14,383 nt of DNA from UBA2040 sp965660955. Its GTDB lineage: Bacteria > Bacteroidota > Bacteroidia > Flavobacteriales_D > Crocinitomicaceae. A model generated the notes under the pieces. That model did not search any database and was not told where the DNA came from. It saw only the letters and a program-made list of their open reading frames with translations. Shown in pieces: positions 1 to 7,824 of this stretch (positions within the stretch are counted from its first letter, which is position 1; every line of letters begins with the position of its first letter). Where the stretch lies: the NCBI GenBank assembly GCA_965660955.1, contig CBFIBY010000055.1, positions 1-14,383 of the forward strand, written 5' to 3'. A program made the translations under genes and the position numbers.

Positions 1-1
1 T

Positions 2-166
2 TTACTGTTACCTAATGAATCATTCATGTACACCTCAGGTGTGGAAATTGCTTCAGAAATTGGTTATATGAGAGGATTTTACACCTTTTTAAATCTTGCT
101 TCAGAAGCCCATTTTCAAGTACATGTGCCGGTTTTCCAATTAATCACCCCATCGAAATCTAACTAG
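2..166 (+). CDS. C-terminal tail of an unrecognised protein (partial, 5' end outside window)
   Basis: An open plus-strand frame enters from the left edge and runs 54 codons to a TAG stop at 164-166. It reads LLLPNESFMYTSGVEIASEI and continues to a tail ending VFQLITPSKSN. The composition (mixed hydrophobic and acidic residues, no low complexity) looks like a real soluble-protein end. I do not recognise the family and assign no function. It converges on the tetratricopeptide gene and overlaps that gene's apparent stop (140) by 27 bases, which is odd. Either the two genes truly overlap tail to tail, or the minus-strand reading beyond the assembly gap at 232-241 is not correct. It was not detected from an internal start because none is needed: the frame is open to the edge. 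Confidence 0.45.
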   Translation, partial: LLLPNESFMYTSGVEIASEIGYMRGFYTFLNLASEAHFQVHVPVFQLITPSKSN

Positions 167-1462
167 GGTATTCTTCTTTATTTTTATTTTGCGAATAGTC
201 AAATAAATTAAAATTAATACATATCCAGAAANNNNNNNNNNATGCGATATATGGGAATTCATTGTCTTTTTTTTCAAATTAAAAGAAGCCTTTATTTTAT
301 CTCCTTCCATTTCAGTTAATTTATTCCTCGTTGAAATTGAAGATTGAATATTTTTAGTTTCAATTTCTTCTTTAACTGCCATGTACAATTTACTCATTTC
401 AAACGCCTTCTTGAAATCACCTTTTTTTTCAAATATACCCGCCAAAGCCACATAGGCATCGGCAATTTCAATTAAATAACCATTATCACTTGCAACTTTA
501 AGAGACAACCGAAAGTTCCTTATCGCCTCGTCATATTCACCTGTTTCTTCGTGAATTGAAGCAATATTATAGTAGCTTTCGCTTACCAACCTTAACTTCC
601 CCAGTTCTATCCTTGTCGAGAGTGCTTCTTTGAAATAATTCAAAGACTCTTGAATTTTTCCTTCGTAAAATTTCGAAATCGCCAGATTGTTCTTTGACAG
701 CGCAATTGTTGTCAAATTTCCACTTTTATTCGCGTACTTTGAACTCATTTCATTGCAATATTTGACCATTTTCAGATTTCCAGTTTCTGTAAATAAATCT
801 GACAAGAAATTATAGTACCCAAACAAAGTCTTATACTTCTTGCGCTTTTTCATTTCAAGAATGCAGTGATTCAAAATTGACTCTGCTCTATCAAATTCTT
901 TAAAATGAATTAACATTTTAGCTTCCAGTGCTCGACTATGAACTCTCTCTACTTGATTCTTATCCAATTGAAAATAACGCTGGCTTGTTCTGAATGAATT
1001 AAGAGCTTTTAGGTGATTCCCCTTCATTGAATGACAAATACCAAACTTTCTTTCTATTTCCCCCATAATCCTATAGTCATTTGGAGAACTAAAATATTTT
1101 CGAACGATTTTTAGTGTTTTTAAAGAATATCCTATTTGCCCAATTTCGATATTAACATAGATAGACAGAAACTTACTGTAATGGAGTAAATATTCATCAT
1201 TGTTCTTTTTGGCAAAATTCATAATGGTTTCAACCTCCAATTGAAATTCTTCAAAATCCGATTCATCCAGTCCAACATTTAGAATCTCTTCGAGTTGCAT
1301 GGCTTTTTTTCGAAAATCTGTTTCCATTCTGTACTTCGAATTACTCATTAAATTCGAAAAACTATTCTCTTTTGCCTGTGCATTAAAAACAAAAGTGAAA
1401 AATAAAAATAAAATACCGCTGGTTTTTAATATCCTCATAAGCATAATATTATGTGAGTGCAT
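140..1462 (-). CDS. Exported tetratricopeptide-repeat protein with C-terminal membrane segment; interrupted by assembly gap
   Basis: As read, 440 residues. The N-terminus carries a clear export signal: MRILKTSGILFLFFTFVFNA from Met9, with likely cleavage after AQA (residue 30). Met9 (codon ending at 1438) is therefore the more natural start than Met1 at 1462. Residues ~75-365 are helical repeats with TPR signatures (G-x-x-x-x-A and Y-x-x-A patterns), clearest at ~136-165, 255-285, 296-325 and 336-365. A charged, probably coiled stretch follows (~365-400). Ten Ns then fall in the coding frame, and beyond them is a hydrophobic segment (VLILIYLTI, ~414-422) with a basic tail, stopping at 140. 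Bacteroidota have many proteins of the plan signal-TPR-coil-membrane helix, often ending in a LuxR-type DNA-binding or histidine-kinase domain. No such domain is visible here, and it may be lost at the gap. The specific role is unknown; TPRs imply protein-protein contacts in the periplasm. It is divergently transcribed from pruA. Confidence 0.75.
   Translation of the reverse strand: MHSHNIMLMRILKTSGILFLFFTFVFNAQAKENSFSNLMSNSKYRMETDFRKKAMQLEEILNVGLDESDFEEFQLEVETIMNFAKKNNDEYLLHYSKFLSIYVNIEIGQIGYSLKTLKIVRKYFSSPNDYRIMGEIERKFGICHSMKGNHLKALNSFRTSQRYFQLDKNQVERVHSRALEAKMLIHFKEFDRAESILNHCILEMKKRKKYKTLFGYYNFLSDLFTETGNLKMVKYCNEMSSKYANKSGNLTTIALSKNNLAISKFYEGKIQESLNYFKEALSTRIELGKLRLVSESYYNIASIHEETGEYDEAIRNFRLSLKVASDNGYLIEIADAYVALAGIFEKKGDFKKAFEMSKLYMAVKEEIETKNIQSSISTRNKLTEMEGDKIKASFNLKKKTMNSHISHXXXXSGYVLILIYLTIRKIKIKKNTLVRFRWGD
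232..241. other. Assembly gap (10 N)
   Basis: Exactly ten Ns, a typical placeholder for a join of unmeasured length. It falls inside the tetratricopeptide gene, just before its putative membrane helix. Linkage and reading frame between 1-231 and 242 onward should not be taken as proven. Confidence 0.98.
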
Positions 1463-1492
1463 TGCAAGAACAACTTACAATGCGTACTTTTG
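1462..1492 (+). promoter_or_regulatory. Bacteroidota-type promoter of pruA
   Basis: The sequence TACTTTTG at 1485-1492 fits the Bacteroidota -7 consensus TAnnTTTG exactly. A TTG at 1462-1464 lies 20 bases upstream, within the 17-23-base spacing known for the -33 TTG element in Flavobacterium and Bacteroides. Transcription would start near 1497-1500, giving an A-rich leader of only about 15 bases before the pruA ATG at 1513. That fits translation without a Shine-Dalgarno sequence. The element overlaps the start region of the divergent tetratricopeptide gene. The match is seen directly; activity is inferred. Confidence 0.72.
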
Positions 1493-1512
1493 CTACAAAA
1501 TAAAAAAAGACT

Positions 1513-3141
1513 ATGTCAAATGCAATATTTCGTGTGCCAGAAGTGAAAAACGAACCAGTTAATGGTTACGCACCAGGCACTAAAGAAAGAGAAGACTTAC
1601 TTAAACAATATCAAAAGATGTATAATCAGGACTCTATAGACGTCCCGATGTACATAGGAAACAAGAGGGTTTTTACAGAAGACAAAAGACCTATGTCGCC
1701 TCCTCATGATCATAAAAAAGTATTGGGTCACTTCAACTATGGTGACGGCTCGCATGTTAACTTGGCAATTGAGGCTGCCCTGGCAGCAAAGAAAAAATGG
1801 GCGAACTTGCCTTGGCAAGATAGAGCAGCAATATTCCTCAGAGCGGCAGATCTTCTCGCAGGACCATACCGTTTTAAGATGAATGCTGCTACTATGTTAG
1901 CGCAATCAAAAAACGTTTATCAATCCGAAATTGATTCTGTTTGTGAATTAATTGATTTTTTGAGATTCAATGTCAAATACATGACCGATATTTATTCCGA
2001 ACAGCCGAATTCACAAGAAGGTGTGTGGAATAGATTGGAATATCGACCGTTAGAAGGATTTATTTTTGCAGTTACACCTTTTAATTTCACGGCAATTGCT
2101 GCAAACCTTTGCGCAGCTCCAGCAATGATGGGAAATGTTATTGTATGGAAACCTGCAGAATCCCAGGTATATTCTGCACAAGTTATTATGGAGGTATTTC
2201 AAGAGGCTGGATTACCTGACGGTGTTGTGAACATGATTACTGTTGATGGGCCAGTTGCTGGGGATATCATATTTAAACATAGAGATTTAGCTGGATTACA
2301 TTTTACTGGATCTACAGGTGTTTTTAGACATCTTTGGAAAGAAATTGGTCTAAACATAGAAAAGTATAGAAGCTATCCGCGTATTGTTGGTGAGACAGGT
2401 GGAAAAGACTTTATCGTTGCTCATGAATCTGCAAATGCGAAAGAAGTTGCAACCGCAATCGCAAGAGGCGCATTTGAATTTCAAGGTCAAAAATGTTCTG
2501 CCGCTTCAAGAGGATATATCCCAAAATCGCTTTGGCCGGATGTGAAAGAGAGTGTTTTGGCGCAAGTTCAATCTTTTAAAGTGGGGACTACCGAAGATCC
2601 TTCGAATTTCATAAACGCCGTAATTGATGAAAAAGCTTTTGATAAAATTGCTTCTTATATTGAAGATATCAAAAAACAAAGTGACGCAGAAATTATAATT
2701 GGCGGAAATTATGATAAATCCGTAGGGTATTTCATTGAACCAACTATCGTTGTAACGACAAACCCAAAGTTTCGAACTATGTGTGAAGAGATTTTTGGCC
2801 CCGTAATGACAATTTATGTTTATGAAAACAGTGATTTTGATGCAATGTTAGATTTAGTTGATGAAACGTCGGATTATGCACTTACCGGTTCCATTATTTC
2901 AAAAGACCGATACGTAATTAATCATGTCATGAAGAAACTAGAAAACGCTGCTGGAAACTTCTATATCAATGATAAACCGACGGGAGCAGTTGTTGGGCAA
3001 CAACCATTTGGTGGTGCAAGAGGTTCAGGTACAAACGATAAAGCTGGGGCAGCCATGAACTTGTTACGATGGACATCGGCCAGAACCATCAAAGAAACGT
3101 TCGTAACACCAAAAGATTATAAATATCCGTTTTTAGGATAA
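1513..3141 (+). CDS. pruA: L-glutamate gamma-semialdehyde dehydrogenase (delta-1-pyrroline-5-carboxylate dehydrogenase)
   Basis: Oxidises L-glutamate 5-semialdehyde (the open form of pyrroline-5-carboxylate) to glutamate with NAD+, the second step of proline breakdown, in the cytoplasm. It has 542 residues and is full length for the aldehyde dehydrogenase family. Visible family residues are the TPFNFTA segment with oxyanion Asn191, cofactor Lys213 in VWKPAE, the nucleotide-binding FTGSTG at 264-269, general base Glu294 in GETGGK, nucleophile Cys328 in GQKCSAASR, and EEIFGP at 425-430. The tail GNFYINDKPTGAVVGQQPFG and GGARGSGTNDK is diagnostic of the P5C dehydrogenase branch and resembles the mitochondrial ALDH4A1 type, including the NEPV N-terminus. 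There is no fused proline dehydrogenase domain, so this is the monofunctional form; its partner PutA/PRODH is not in the window. It is a single-gene unit with its own promoter and terminator. ATG 1513 is chosen because the family N-terminus aligns there and the promoter lies just upstream. Confidence 0.96.
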   Translation: MSNAIFRVPEVKNEPVNGYAPGTKEREDLLKQYQKMYNQDSIDVPMYIGNKRVFTEDKRPMSPPHDHKKVLGHFNYGDGSHVNLAIEAALAAKKKWANLPWQDRAAIFLRAADLLAGPYRFKMNAATMLAQSKNVYQSEIDSVCELIDFLRFNVKYMTDIYSEQPNSQEGVWNRLEYRPLEGFIFAVTPFNFTAIAANLCAAPAMMGNVIVWKPAESQVYSAQVIMEVFQEAGLPDGVVNMITVDGPVAGDIIFKHRDLAGLHFTGSTGVFRHLWKEIGLNIEKYRSYPRIVGETGGKDFIVAHESANAKEVATAIARGAFEFQGQKCSAASRGYIPKSLWPDVKESVLAQVQSFKVGTTEDPSNFINAVIDEKAFDKIASYIEDIKKQSDAEIIIGGNYDKSVGYFIEPTIVVTTNPKFRTMCEEIFGPVMTIYVYENSDFDAMLDLVDETSDYALTGSIISKDRYVINHVMKKLENAAGNFYINDKPTGAVVGQQPFGGARGSGTNDKAGAAMNLLRWTSARTIKETFVTPKDYKYPFLG

Positions 3142-3159
3142 TTTAATTACGCATTAGCC

Positions 3160-3200
3160 AAAAGGGAAATGATACGTTTTCATTTCCCTTTTTTATTTTT
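3160..3200 (+). terminator. Intrinsic terminator of pruA
   Basis: Inverted repeat of 12 bp: AAAGGGAAATGA at 3161-3172 pairs with TCATTTCCCTTT at 3180-3191 around a 7-base loop, and runs into a T-rich tract (3186-3199). It starts 19 bases after the pruA stop. This is a classical Rho-independent layout. Confidence 0.88.
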
Positions 3201-3428
3201 GACCATTTTCTGATTATTCGCGCGCTAAATCTCGTTTTAATATACGTCAAATTGCAAATCGAGTAGAAGTTATAAATTAGATACGTTATCCGATTGCAAA
3301 TTAAAGATTCACCAATTAATTAAAGGCAACCGTGTTGTGAGGGTATTAGTATTACAGGAACATGAGACATATTCGCTTTGTTTATCGAATAAATTTAACA
3401 GCATTTCGTGATACAAATAGCAAATTAG
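3201..3428. other. Gene-free centre of the pruA/rpoC convergent intergenic region
   Basis: AT-rich stretch of 228 bases between the two facing terminators. I see no convincing reading frame, tRNA or Bacteroidota promoter on either strand. The nonamer ATTGCAAAT occurs twice (3251-3259 and 3292-3300), and a weak 6-bp stem TATTCG/CGAATA lies at about 3370-3391. Neither is strong enough to call a functional element. Confidence 0.6.
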
Positions 3429-3480
3429 AAAAACAAAAAATGGGAACCAATTGCTCGGTTCCCATTCTTTTTGTTTTTTA
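3429..3480 (-). terminator. Terminator of the ribosomal/RNA polymerase operon, downstream of rpoC (bidirectional-looking)
   Basis: Perfect 10-bp stem: AATGGGAACC at 3439-3448 pairs with GGTTCCCATT at 3457-3466 around an 8-base loop. On the minus strand the stem is followed by TTTTTTGTTTT, giving a strong Rho-independent terminator 10-50 bases after the rpoC stop. On the plus strand it is also followed by a T-rich run (3467-3479), so it could stop read-through from pruA as well. Confidence 0.92.
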
Positions 3481-3490
3481 TTCTTTATTA

Positions 3491-6400
3491 CTAAGCTTCT
3501 GCTTCTAGTGTTGCTAACTCTTCTTTTCCAGCAACAACCATTTTTTGGAATTTTCGAATACCTGTTCCTGCAGGAATTAAATGTCCAACAATTACGTTTT
3601 CTTTCAATCCTAACAAGTTGTCCTCTTTTCCTGAAATAGCCGCCTCATTCAAGACTTTTGTTGTTTCCTGGAAAGATGCTGCAGAAATAAACGATTGCGT
3701 TTGAAGAGAAGCTCTTGTAATTCCTTGCAACAATGGTGTTGATGTCGCAGGAACTGCATCTCTAGCTTCAATAGGAGCGCTGTCTGTACGTTTCAATTGA
3801 GAATTTTCATCACGTAATCGACGAGCAGAAATAATCTGGCCGTTCTTCACGTTTTCAGAATCTCCTTTTTCAACAACGACTTTCATACCGTAGATAGCAT
3901 CATTCTCTTCCATGATATCTGCTTTATGAACGGATTGTCCTTCTAGGAAACGTGTGTCTCCAGCATCAATTATTTGAGCCTTCAACATCATTTGACGAAC
4001 GATTACTTCAAAGTGCTTATCATTAATCTTCACCCCTTGTAAACGGTACACTTCTTGAATTTCGTTAACCAAGTACTCTTGAACTGCTGTTGGTCCCTCA
4101 ATATTCAAAATATCGTTTGGTGTAACCGCACCATCAGACAAAGCGCTACCTGCACGTACAAAATCGTTCTCTTGGACCAAAATGTGTTTCGACAATGGCA
4201 CCAAATATTTACGAACTTCTCCTGTTTTGGTTGTAATAATAATCTCACGATTACCTCTTTTGATTTTACCGTATTCTGCAATACCGTCAATTTCAGAAAT
4301 AACCGCCGGATTAGAAGGATTACGTGCTTCAAACAATTCGGTCACACGTGGTAAACCTCCTGTAATATCACCCGTTTTACCAGCGACACGAGGAATTTTA
4401 ACTAAAATTTCACCCGCTTCAATTTTATCACCTTCTTTTACTGCAATATGCGCATCTACTGGCAATGAGTATTCTCTAAGAATTTCTTTCGTTTTCTTAT
4501 CTAGAATGTGAATCGCAGGATTCTTCTTCTTATCACGAGATTCAACAATAACTTTCTCTGTAAATCCAGTCTGTTCATCGACCTCTTCACGATACGTTAC
4601 TCCATCGATTACATTATCAAAAACAACTGTTCCAGGAACATCAGTTACAATTACTGCATTATATGGATCCCATTTACAAATTACATCACCTTTCTTAACC
4701 TTCTTAACATTCCCAATTACCATTTCTGCCCCATAAGGAATGTTTGCCGTCTGAATGATGATTCCTGTTTTTTCATCTGTAACTTTTACCTCTGCTGAAC
4801 GACCGATGACAACTACTTTTGTTGAACCGTCTGAGTTTTTCTTCTCAATCGTTCTTAATTCTTCAATTTCGAATTTCCCGTTGGCTTTTGCCTTCAAGTC
4901 TGAAATATCCGTTTGATTAGAGGCTGTACCCCCAACATGAAATGTACGAAGTGTCAGCTGCGTCCCTGGTTCACCAATAGACTGAGCTGCCACAACTCCT
5001 ACCGTATCACCTAATTGAGCGTCTCTGTGCGTTGCCAAGTTACGACCGTAACATTTAGCACACACACCTCTTCGCATTTCACATGTCAATACCGAACGTA
5101 TTTCAACTTCTTCAATATCCGCTTTCTCAATTTCAGTAGCGACATCTTCAGTAATAACCTCACCTGCCTCTATAAGTAAATCCTCCGTTTCAGGATGGAA
5201 AATATCGTGTACGGACGTTCGACCAATGATTCTATCCGTTAACGGTTCAACAATATCATCGTTCTTTTTCAATGCTGTCGCAACCAAACCTCTTAAAGTT
5301 CCGCAGTCATCCCTATTAATTACCACATCTTGTGCAACATCCACTAAACGTCTTGTTAGGTAACCTGCATCGGCTGTTTTTAGGGCTGTATCGGCTAATC
5401 CTTTACGTGCACCGTGAGTAGAGATAAAGTACTCCAAAATAGAAAGTCCTTCTTTAAAATTGGACAAAATTGGGTTTTCAATAATCTCCTGCGCTGATGC
5501 ACCAGATTTTTGTGGTTTGGCCATCAATCCACGCATTCCAGACAGCTGACGAATTTGTTCTTTCGAACCACGTGCTCCAGAATCATACATCATATAAATA
5601 CTGTTGAATCCTTGCATATCTTCTTGCAATTGATTCATCAAAGTAGCTGTCAAACGTGAGTTTGTATGTGTCCAAATATCAATTATCTGATTGTAACGCT
5701 CATTATTCGTAATAAGCCCCATATTATAATTGGCCATTACTTCTTTAACGTCACCTTCGGCTTTATCAACTAACTCTACTTTTTCTTTTGGAATGATAAT
5801 ATCATCAAGGTTGAATGATAATCCACCGCGGAAAGCCATGTCATAACCTAGTTCCTTAATCTCATCCAAAAACTTTACAGTCTTAGAAGTTCCACAAACT
5901 TTCAATACTTTACCGATAATATCACGAAGTGCTTTCTTCGTCAATACCTCATTAATGTATCCAACTTCTCTTGGCACGTGTGCGTTAAATAGCACTCGAC
6001 CACATGTCGTCTCAGTCATTTGAATTTCTAACTCACCATCTTCGTTTACATCCGATAGTTTAACTTTGATATGTGCATGAAGATCCAAAGCACCTTCATT
6101 GTGCGCAATAACAACTTCTTCAGGCGAGTAGAAAATTCCACCTTCACCTTTTACGATGTCTTTACCTTTGGTTACTTTACCTTTTGTGATATAGTACAAC
6201 CCAAGAACCATATCCTGAGAAGGCACAGCAATCGGAGCTCCATTCGCTGGGTTCAAAATATTATGTGAAGCCAACATCAATAATTGCGCTTCCAAAATTG
6301 CAGCATTACCTAGTGGTAAGTGAACGGCCATTTGATCCCCATCAAAATCAGCATTGAAGGCTGTTGTTACCAACGGGTGTAAACGAATTGCTTTTCCTTC

Positions 6401-7780
6401 AATCAATTTTGGTTGGAATGCCTGAATACCCAAACGGTGCAATGTTGGTGCACGGTTCAAAAGTACCGGGTGTCCTTTCAAAATGTTTTCTAAAATATCC
6501 CAAACAACTGGCTCTTTGCGATCAACGATTTTCTTAGCAGATTTAACCGTTTTCACAATACCACGTTCAATCATCTTACGAATAATGAACGGCTTGTAAA
6601 GCTCAGCTGCCATATCTTTTGGCATACCACATTCATGCAATTTCAAATCTGGTCCAACAACAATTACCGAACGCGCTGAATAATCTACACGTTTACCCAA
6701 TAAGTTTTGACGGAAACGACCTTGCTTTCCTTTCAATGAATCTGAAAGTGATTTCAATGGACGATTTGATTCTGTTTTAACCGCAGATGCTTTTCTCGAG
6801 TTATCGAAAAGTGAATCAACTGATTCTTGCAACATTCGTTTCTCATTACGCAATATTACTTCTGGCGCTTTGATTTCGATTAGTCGCTTCAAACGGTTGT
6901 TACGAATAATAACACGTCTGTACAAATCATTCAAATCTGATGTTGCGAAACGTCCACCATCTAGTGGTACCAATGGACGCAATTCAGGTGGAATAACGGG
7001 TACGACTTTTACAATCATCCATTCAGGACGGTTTTCAATACGATCTTTCGACTCGCGCATTGACTCAACCACTTGCAAACGTTTTAAGGCTTCGTTCTTT
7101 CTTTGAACGGAAGTCTCAGTATTCGCTTGGTGACGTAGATCGAATGAAGTTTGATCCAGGTCCATTGTACTCAACAAATCGAATATTTCTTCTGCCCCCA
7201 TCTTCGCGATGAATTTATTCGGATCTGTATCCTCTAAATATTGGTTCTCTTTTGGAAGAGTATCCAAAATATCAAGGTATTCTTCTTCTGTTATGAAATC
7301 TAAACGAGTCAATTCTGAACCGTCAGCATTAACAGCAATACCTGTTTGGATTACTACGTATCTCTCATAGTAAATGATTTGATCCAACTTTTTAGTTGGT
7401 AATCCCAATAAGTAGCCAATTTTATTCGGTAGAGAACGGAAGTACCAGATGTGTGCAACCGGAACAACCAATGAAATGTGCCCCATACGCTCACGACGTA
7501 CTTTTTTCTCCGTTACTTCAACACCACAACGGTCACAAACGATTCCTTTGTATCGGATTCTTTTGTATTTCCCACAGTGACATTCGTAGTCTTTTACCGG
7601 CCCAAAAATACGCTCACAAAACAATCCATCTCTTTCAGGCTTGTATGTACGGTAATTAATTGTTTCCGGTTTCAACACCTCTCCGCTTGAATTCTCCAGA
7701 ATCATTTCTGGTGAAGCCAATGAGATGGTAATTTTATTGAAACTACTTTGTTTATTTGGTATATCTTTTCTGTAAGCCAT
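3491..7780 (-). CDS. rpoC: DNA-directed RNA polymerase subunit beta'
   Basis: Catalytic beta' subunit of RNA polymerase, 1429 residues. The N-terminal zinc site is Cys67, Cys69, Cys82 and Cys85. The Mg-binding active-site motif NADFDGD is at 476-482, with Asp478, Asp480 and Asp482 chelating the catalytic magnesium. The bridge helix follows (~781-816, including STHGARKGLADTALKTADAG). The second zinc site is Cys826, Cys900, Cys907 and Cys910, and the trigger loop lies in GEPGTQLTLRTFH (936-948). About 190 residues (~950-1136) separate the two halves of the trigger region before GDITGGLPRVTELFEAR, at the position of the lineage-specific insertion SI3 known from E. coli. It starts 44 bases after the rpoB stop and is co-transcribed with it; a hairpin terminator follows. 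All key residues are present, with no frameshift. The ATG is supported by the usual N-terminus, in which SPEMI precedes the zinc site. Confidence 0.99.
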   Translation of the reverse strand: MAYRKDIPNKQSSFNKITISLASPEMILENSSGEVLKPETINYRTYKPERDGLFCERIFGPVKDYECHCGKYKRIRYKGIVCDRCGVEVTEKKVRRERMGHISLVVPVAHIWYFRSLPNKIGYLLGLPTKKLDQIIYYERYVVIQTGIAVNADGSELTRLDFITEEEYLDILDTLPKENQYLEDTDPNKFIAKMGAEEIFDLLSTMDLDQTSFDLRHQANTETSVQRKNEALKRLQVVESMRESKDRIENRPEWMIVKVVPVIPPELRPLVPLDGGRFATSDLNDLYRRVIIRNNRLKRLIEIKAPEVILRNEKRMLQESVDSLFDNSRKASAVKTESNRPLKSLSDSLKGKQGRFRQNLLGKRVDYSARSVIVVGPDLKLHECGMPKDMAAELYKPFIIRKMIERGIVKTVKSAKKIVDRKEPVVWDILENILKGHPVLLNRAPTLHRLGIQAFQPKLIEGKAIRLHPLVTTAFNADFDGDQMAVHLPLGNAAILEAQLLMLASHNILNPANGAPIAVPSQDMVLGLYYITKGKVTKGKDIVKGEGGIFYSPEEVVIAHNEGALDLHAHIKVKLSDVNEDGELEIQMTETTCGRVLFNAHVPREVGYINEVLTKKALRDIIGKVLKVCGTSKTVKFLDEIKELGYDMAFRGGLSFNLDDIIIPKEKVELVDKAEGDVKEVMANYNMGLITNNERYNQIIDIWTHTNSRLTATLMNQLQEDMQGFNSIYMMYDSGARGSKEQIRQLSGMRGLMAKPQKSGASAQEIIENPILSNFKEGLSILEYFISTHGARKGLADTALKTADAGYLTRRLVDVAQDVVINRDDCGTLRGLVATALKKNDDIVEPLTDRIIGRTSVHDIFHPETEDLLIEAGEVITEDVATEIEKADIEEVEIRSVLTCEMRRGVCAKCYGRNLATHRDAQLGDTVGVVAAQSIGEPGTQLTLRTFHVGGTASNQTDISDLKAKANGKFEIEELRTIEKKNSDGSTKVVVIGRSAEVKVTDEKTGIIIQTANIPYGAEMVIGNVKKVKKGDVICKWDPYNAVIVTDVPGTVVFDNVIDGVTYREEVDEQTGFTEKVIVESRDKKKNPAIHILDKKTKEILREYSLPVDAHIAVKEGDKIEAGEILVKIPRVAGKTGDITGGLPRVTELFEARNPSNPAVISEIDGIAEYGKIKRGNREIIITTKTGEVRKYLVPLSKHILVQENDFVRAGSALSDGAVTPNDILNIEGPTAVQEYLVNEIQEVYRLQGVKINDKHFEVIVRQMMLKAQIIDAGDTRFLEGQSVHKADIMEENDAIYGMKVVVEKGDSENVKNGQIISARRLRDENSQLKRTDSAPIEARDAVPATSTPLLQGITRASLQTQSFISAASFQETTKVLNEAAISGKEDNLLGLKENVIVGHLIPAGTGIRKFQKMVVAGKEELATLEAEA

Positions 7781-7824
7781 TTTCTTGCTTTAATTCTTTT
7801 AATATCTCGATTCAACAACGATGA

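Noticed and set aside
1299..1562. 87-residue plus-strand frame crossing the TPR/pruA spacer
   Set aside because: It is antisense to the signal-peptide end of the TPR gene and overlaps pruA out of frame; it has no plausible domain and covers the promoter.
3362..3510. Short plus-strand frame starting at the ATG at 3362
   Set aside because: It runs straight through the rpoC terminator hairpin and into rpoC antisense, so it is a chance frame.
3451..3639. 62-residue plus-strand frame over the rpoC end
   Set aside because: It begins inside the terminator loop and is antisense to rpoC; its Leu/Phe richness comes from the complement of the coding strand.
4055..4798. Several plus-strand frames and one minus-strand frame within rpoC
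   Set aside because: Shadows of a fully conserved gene in another frame, with no independent start context or recognisable domain.
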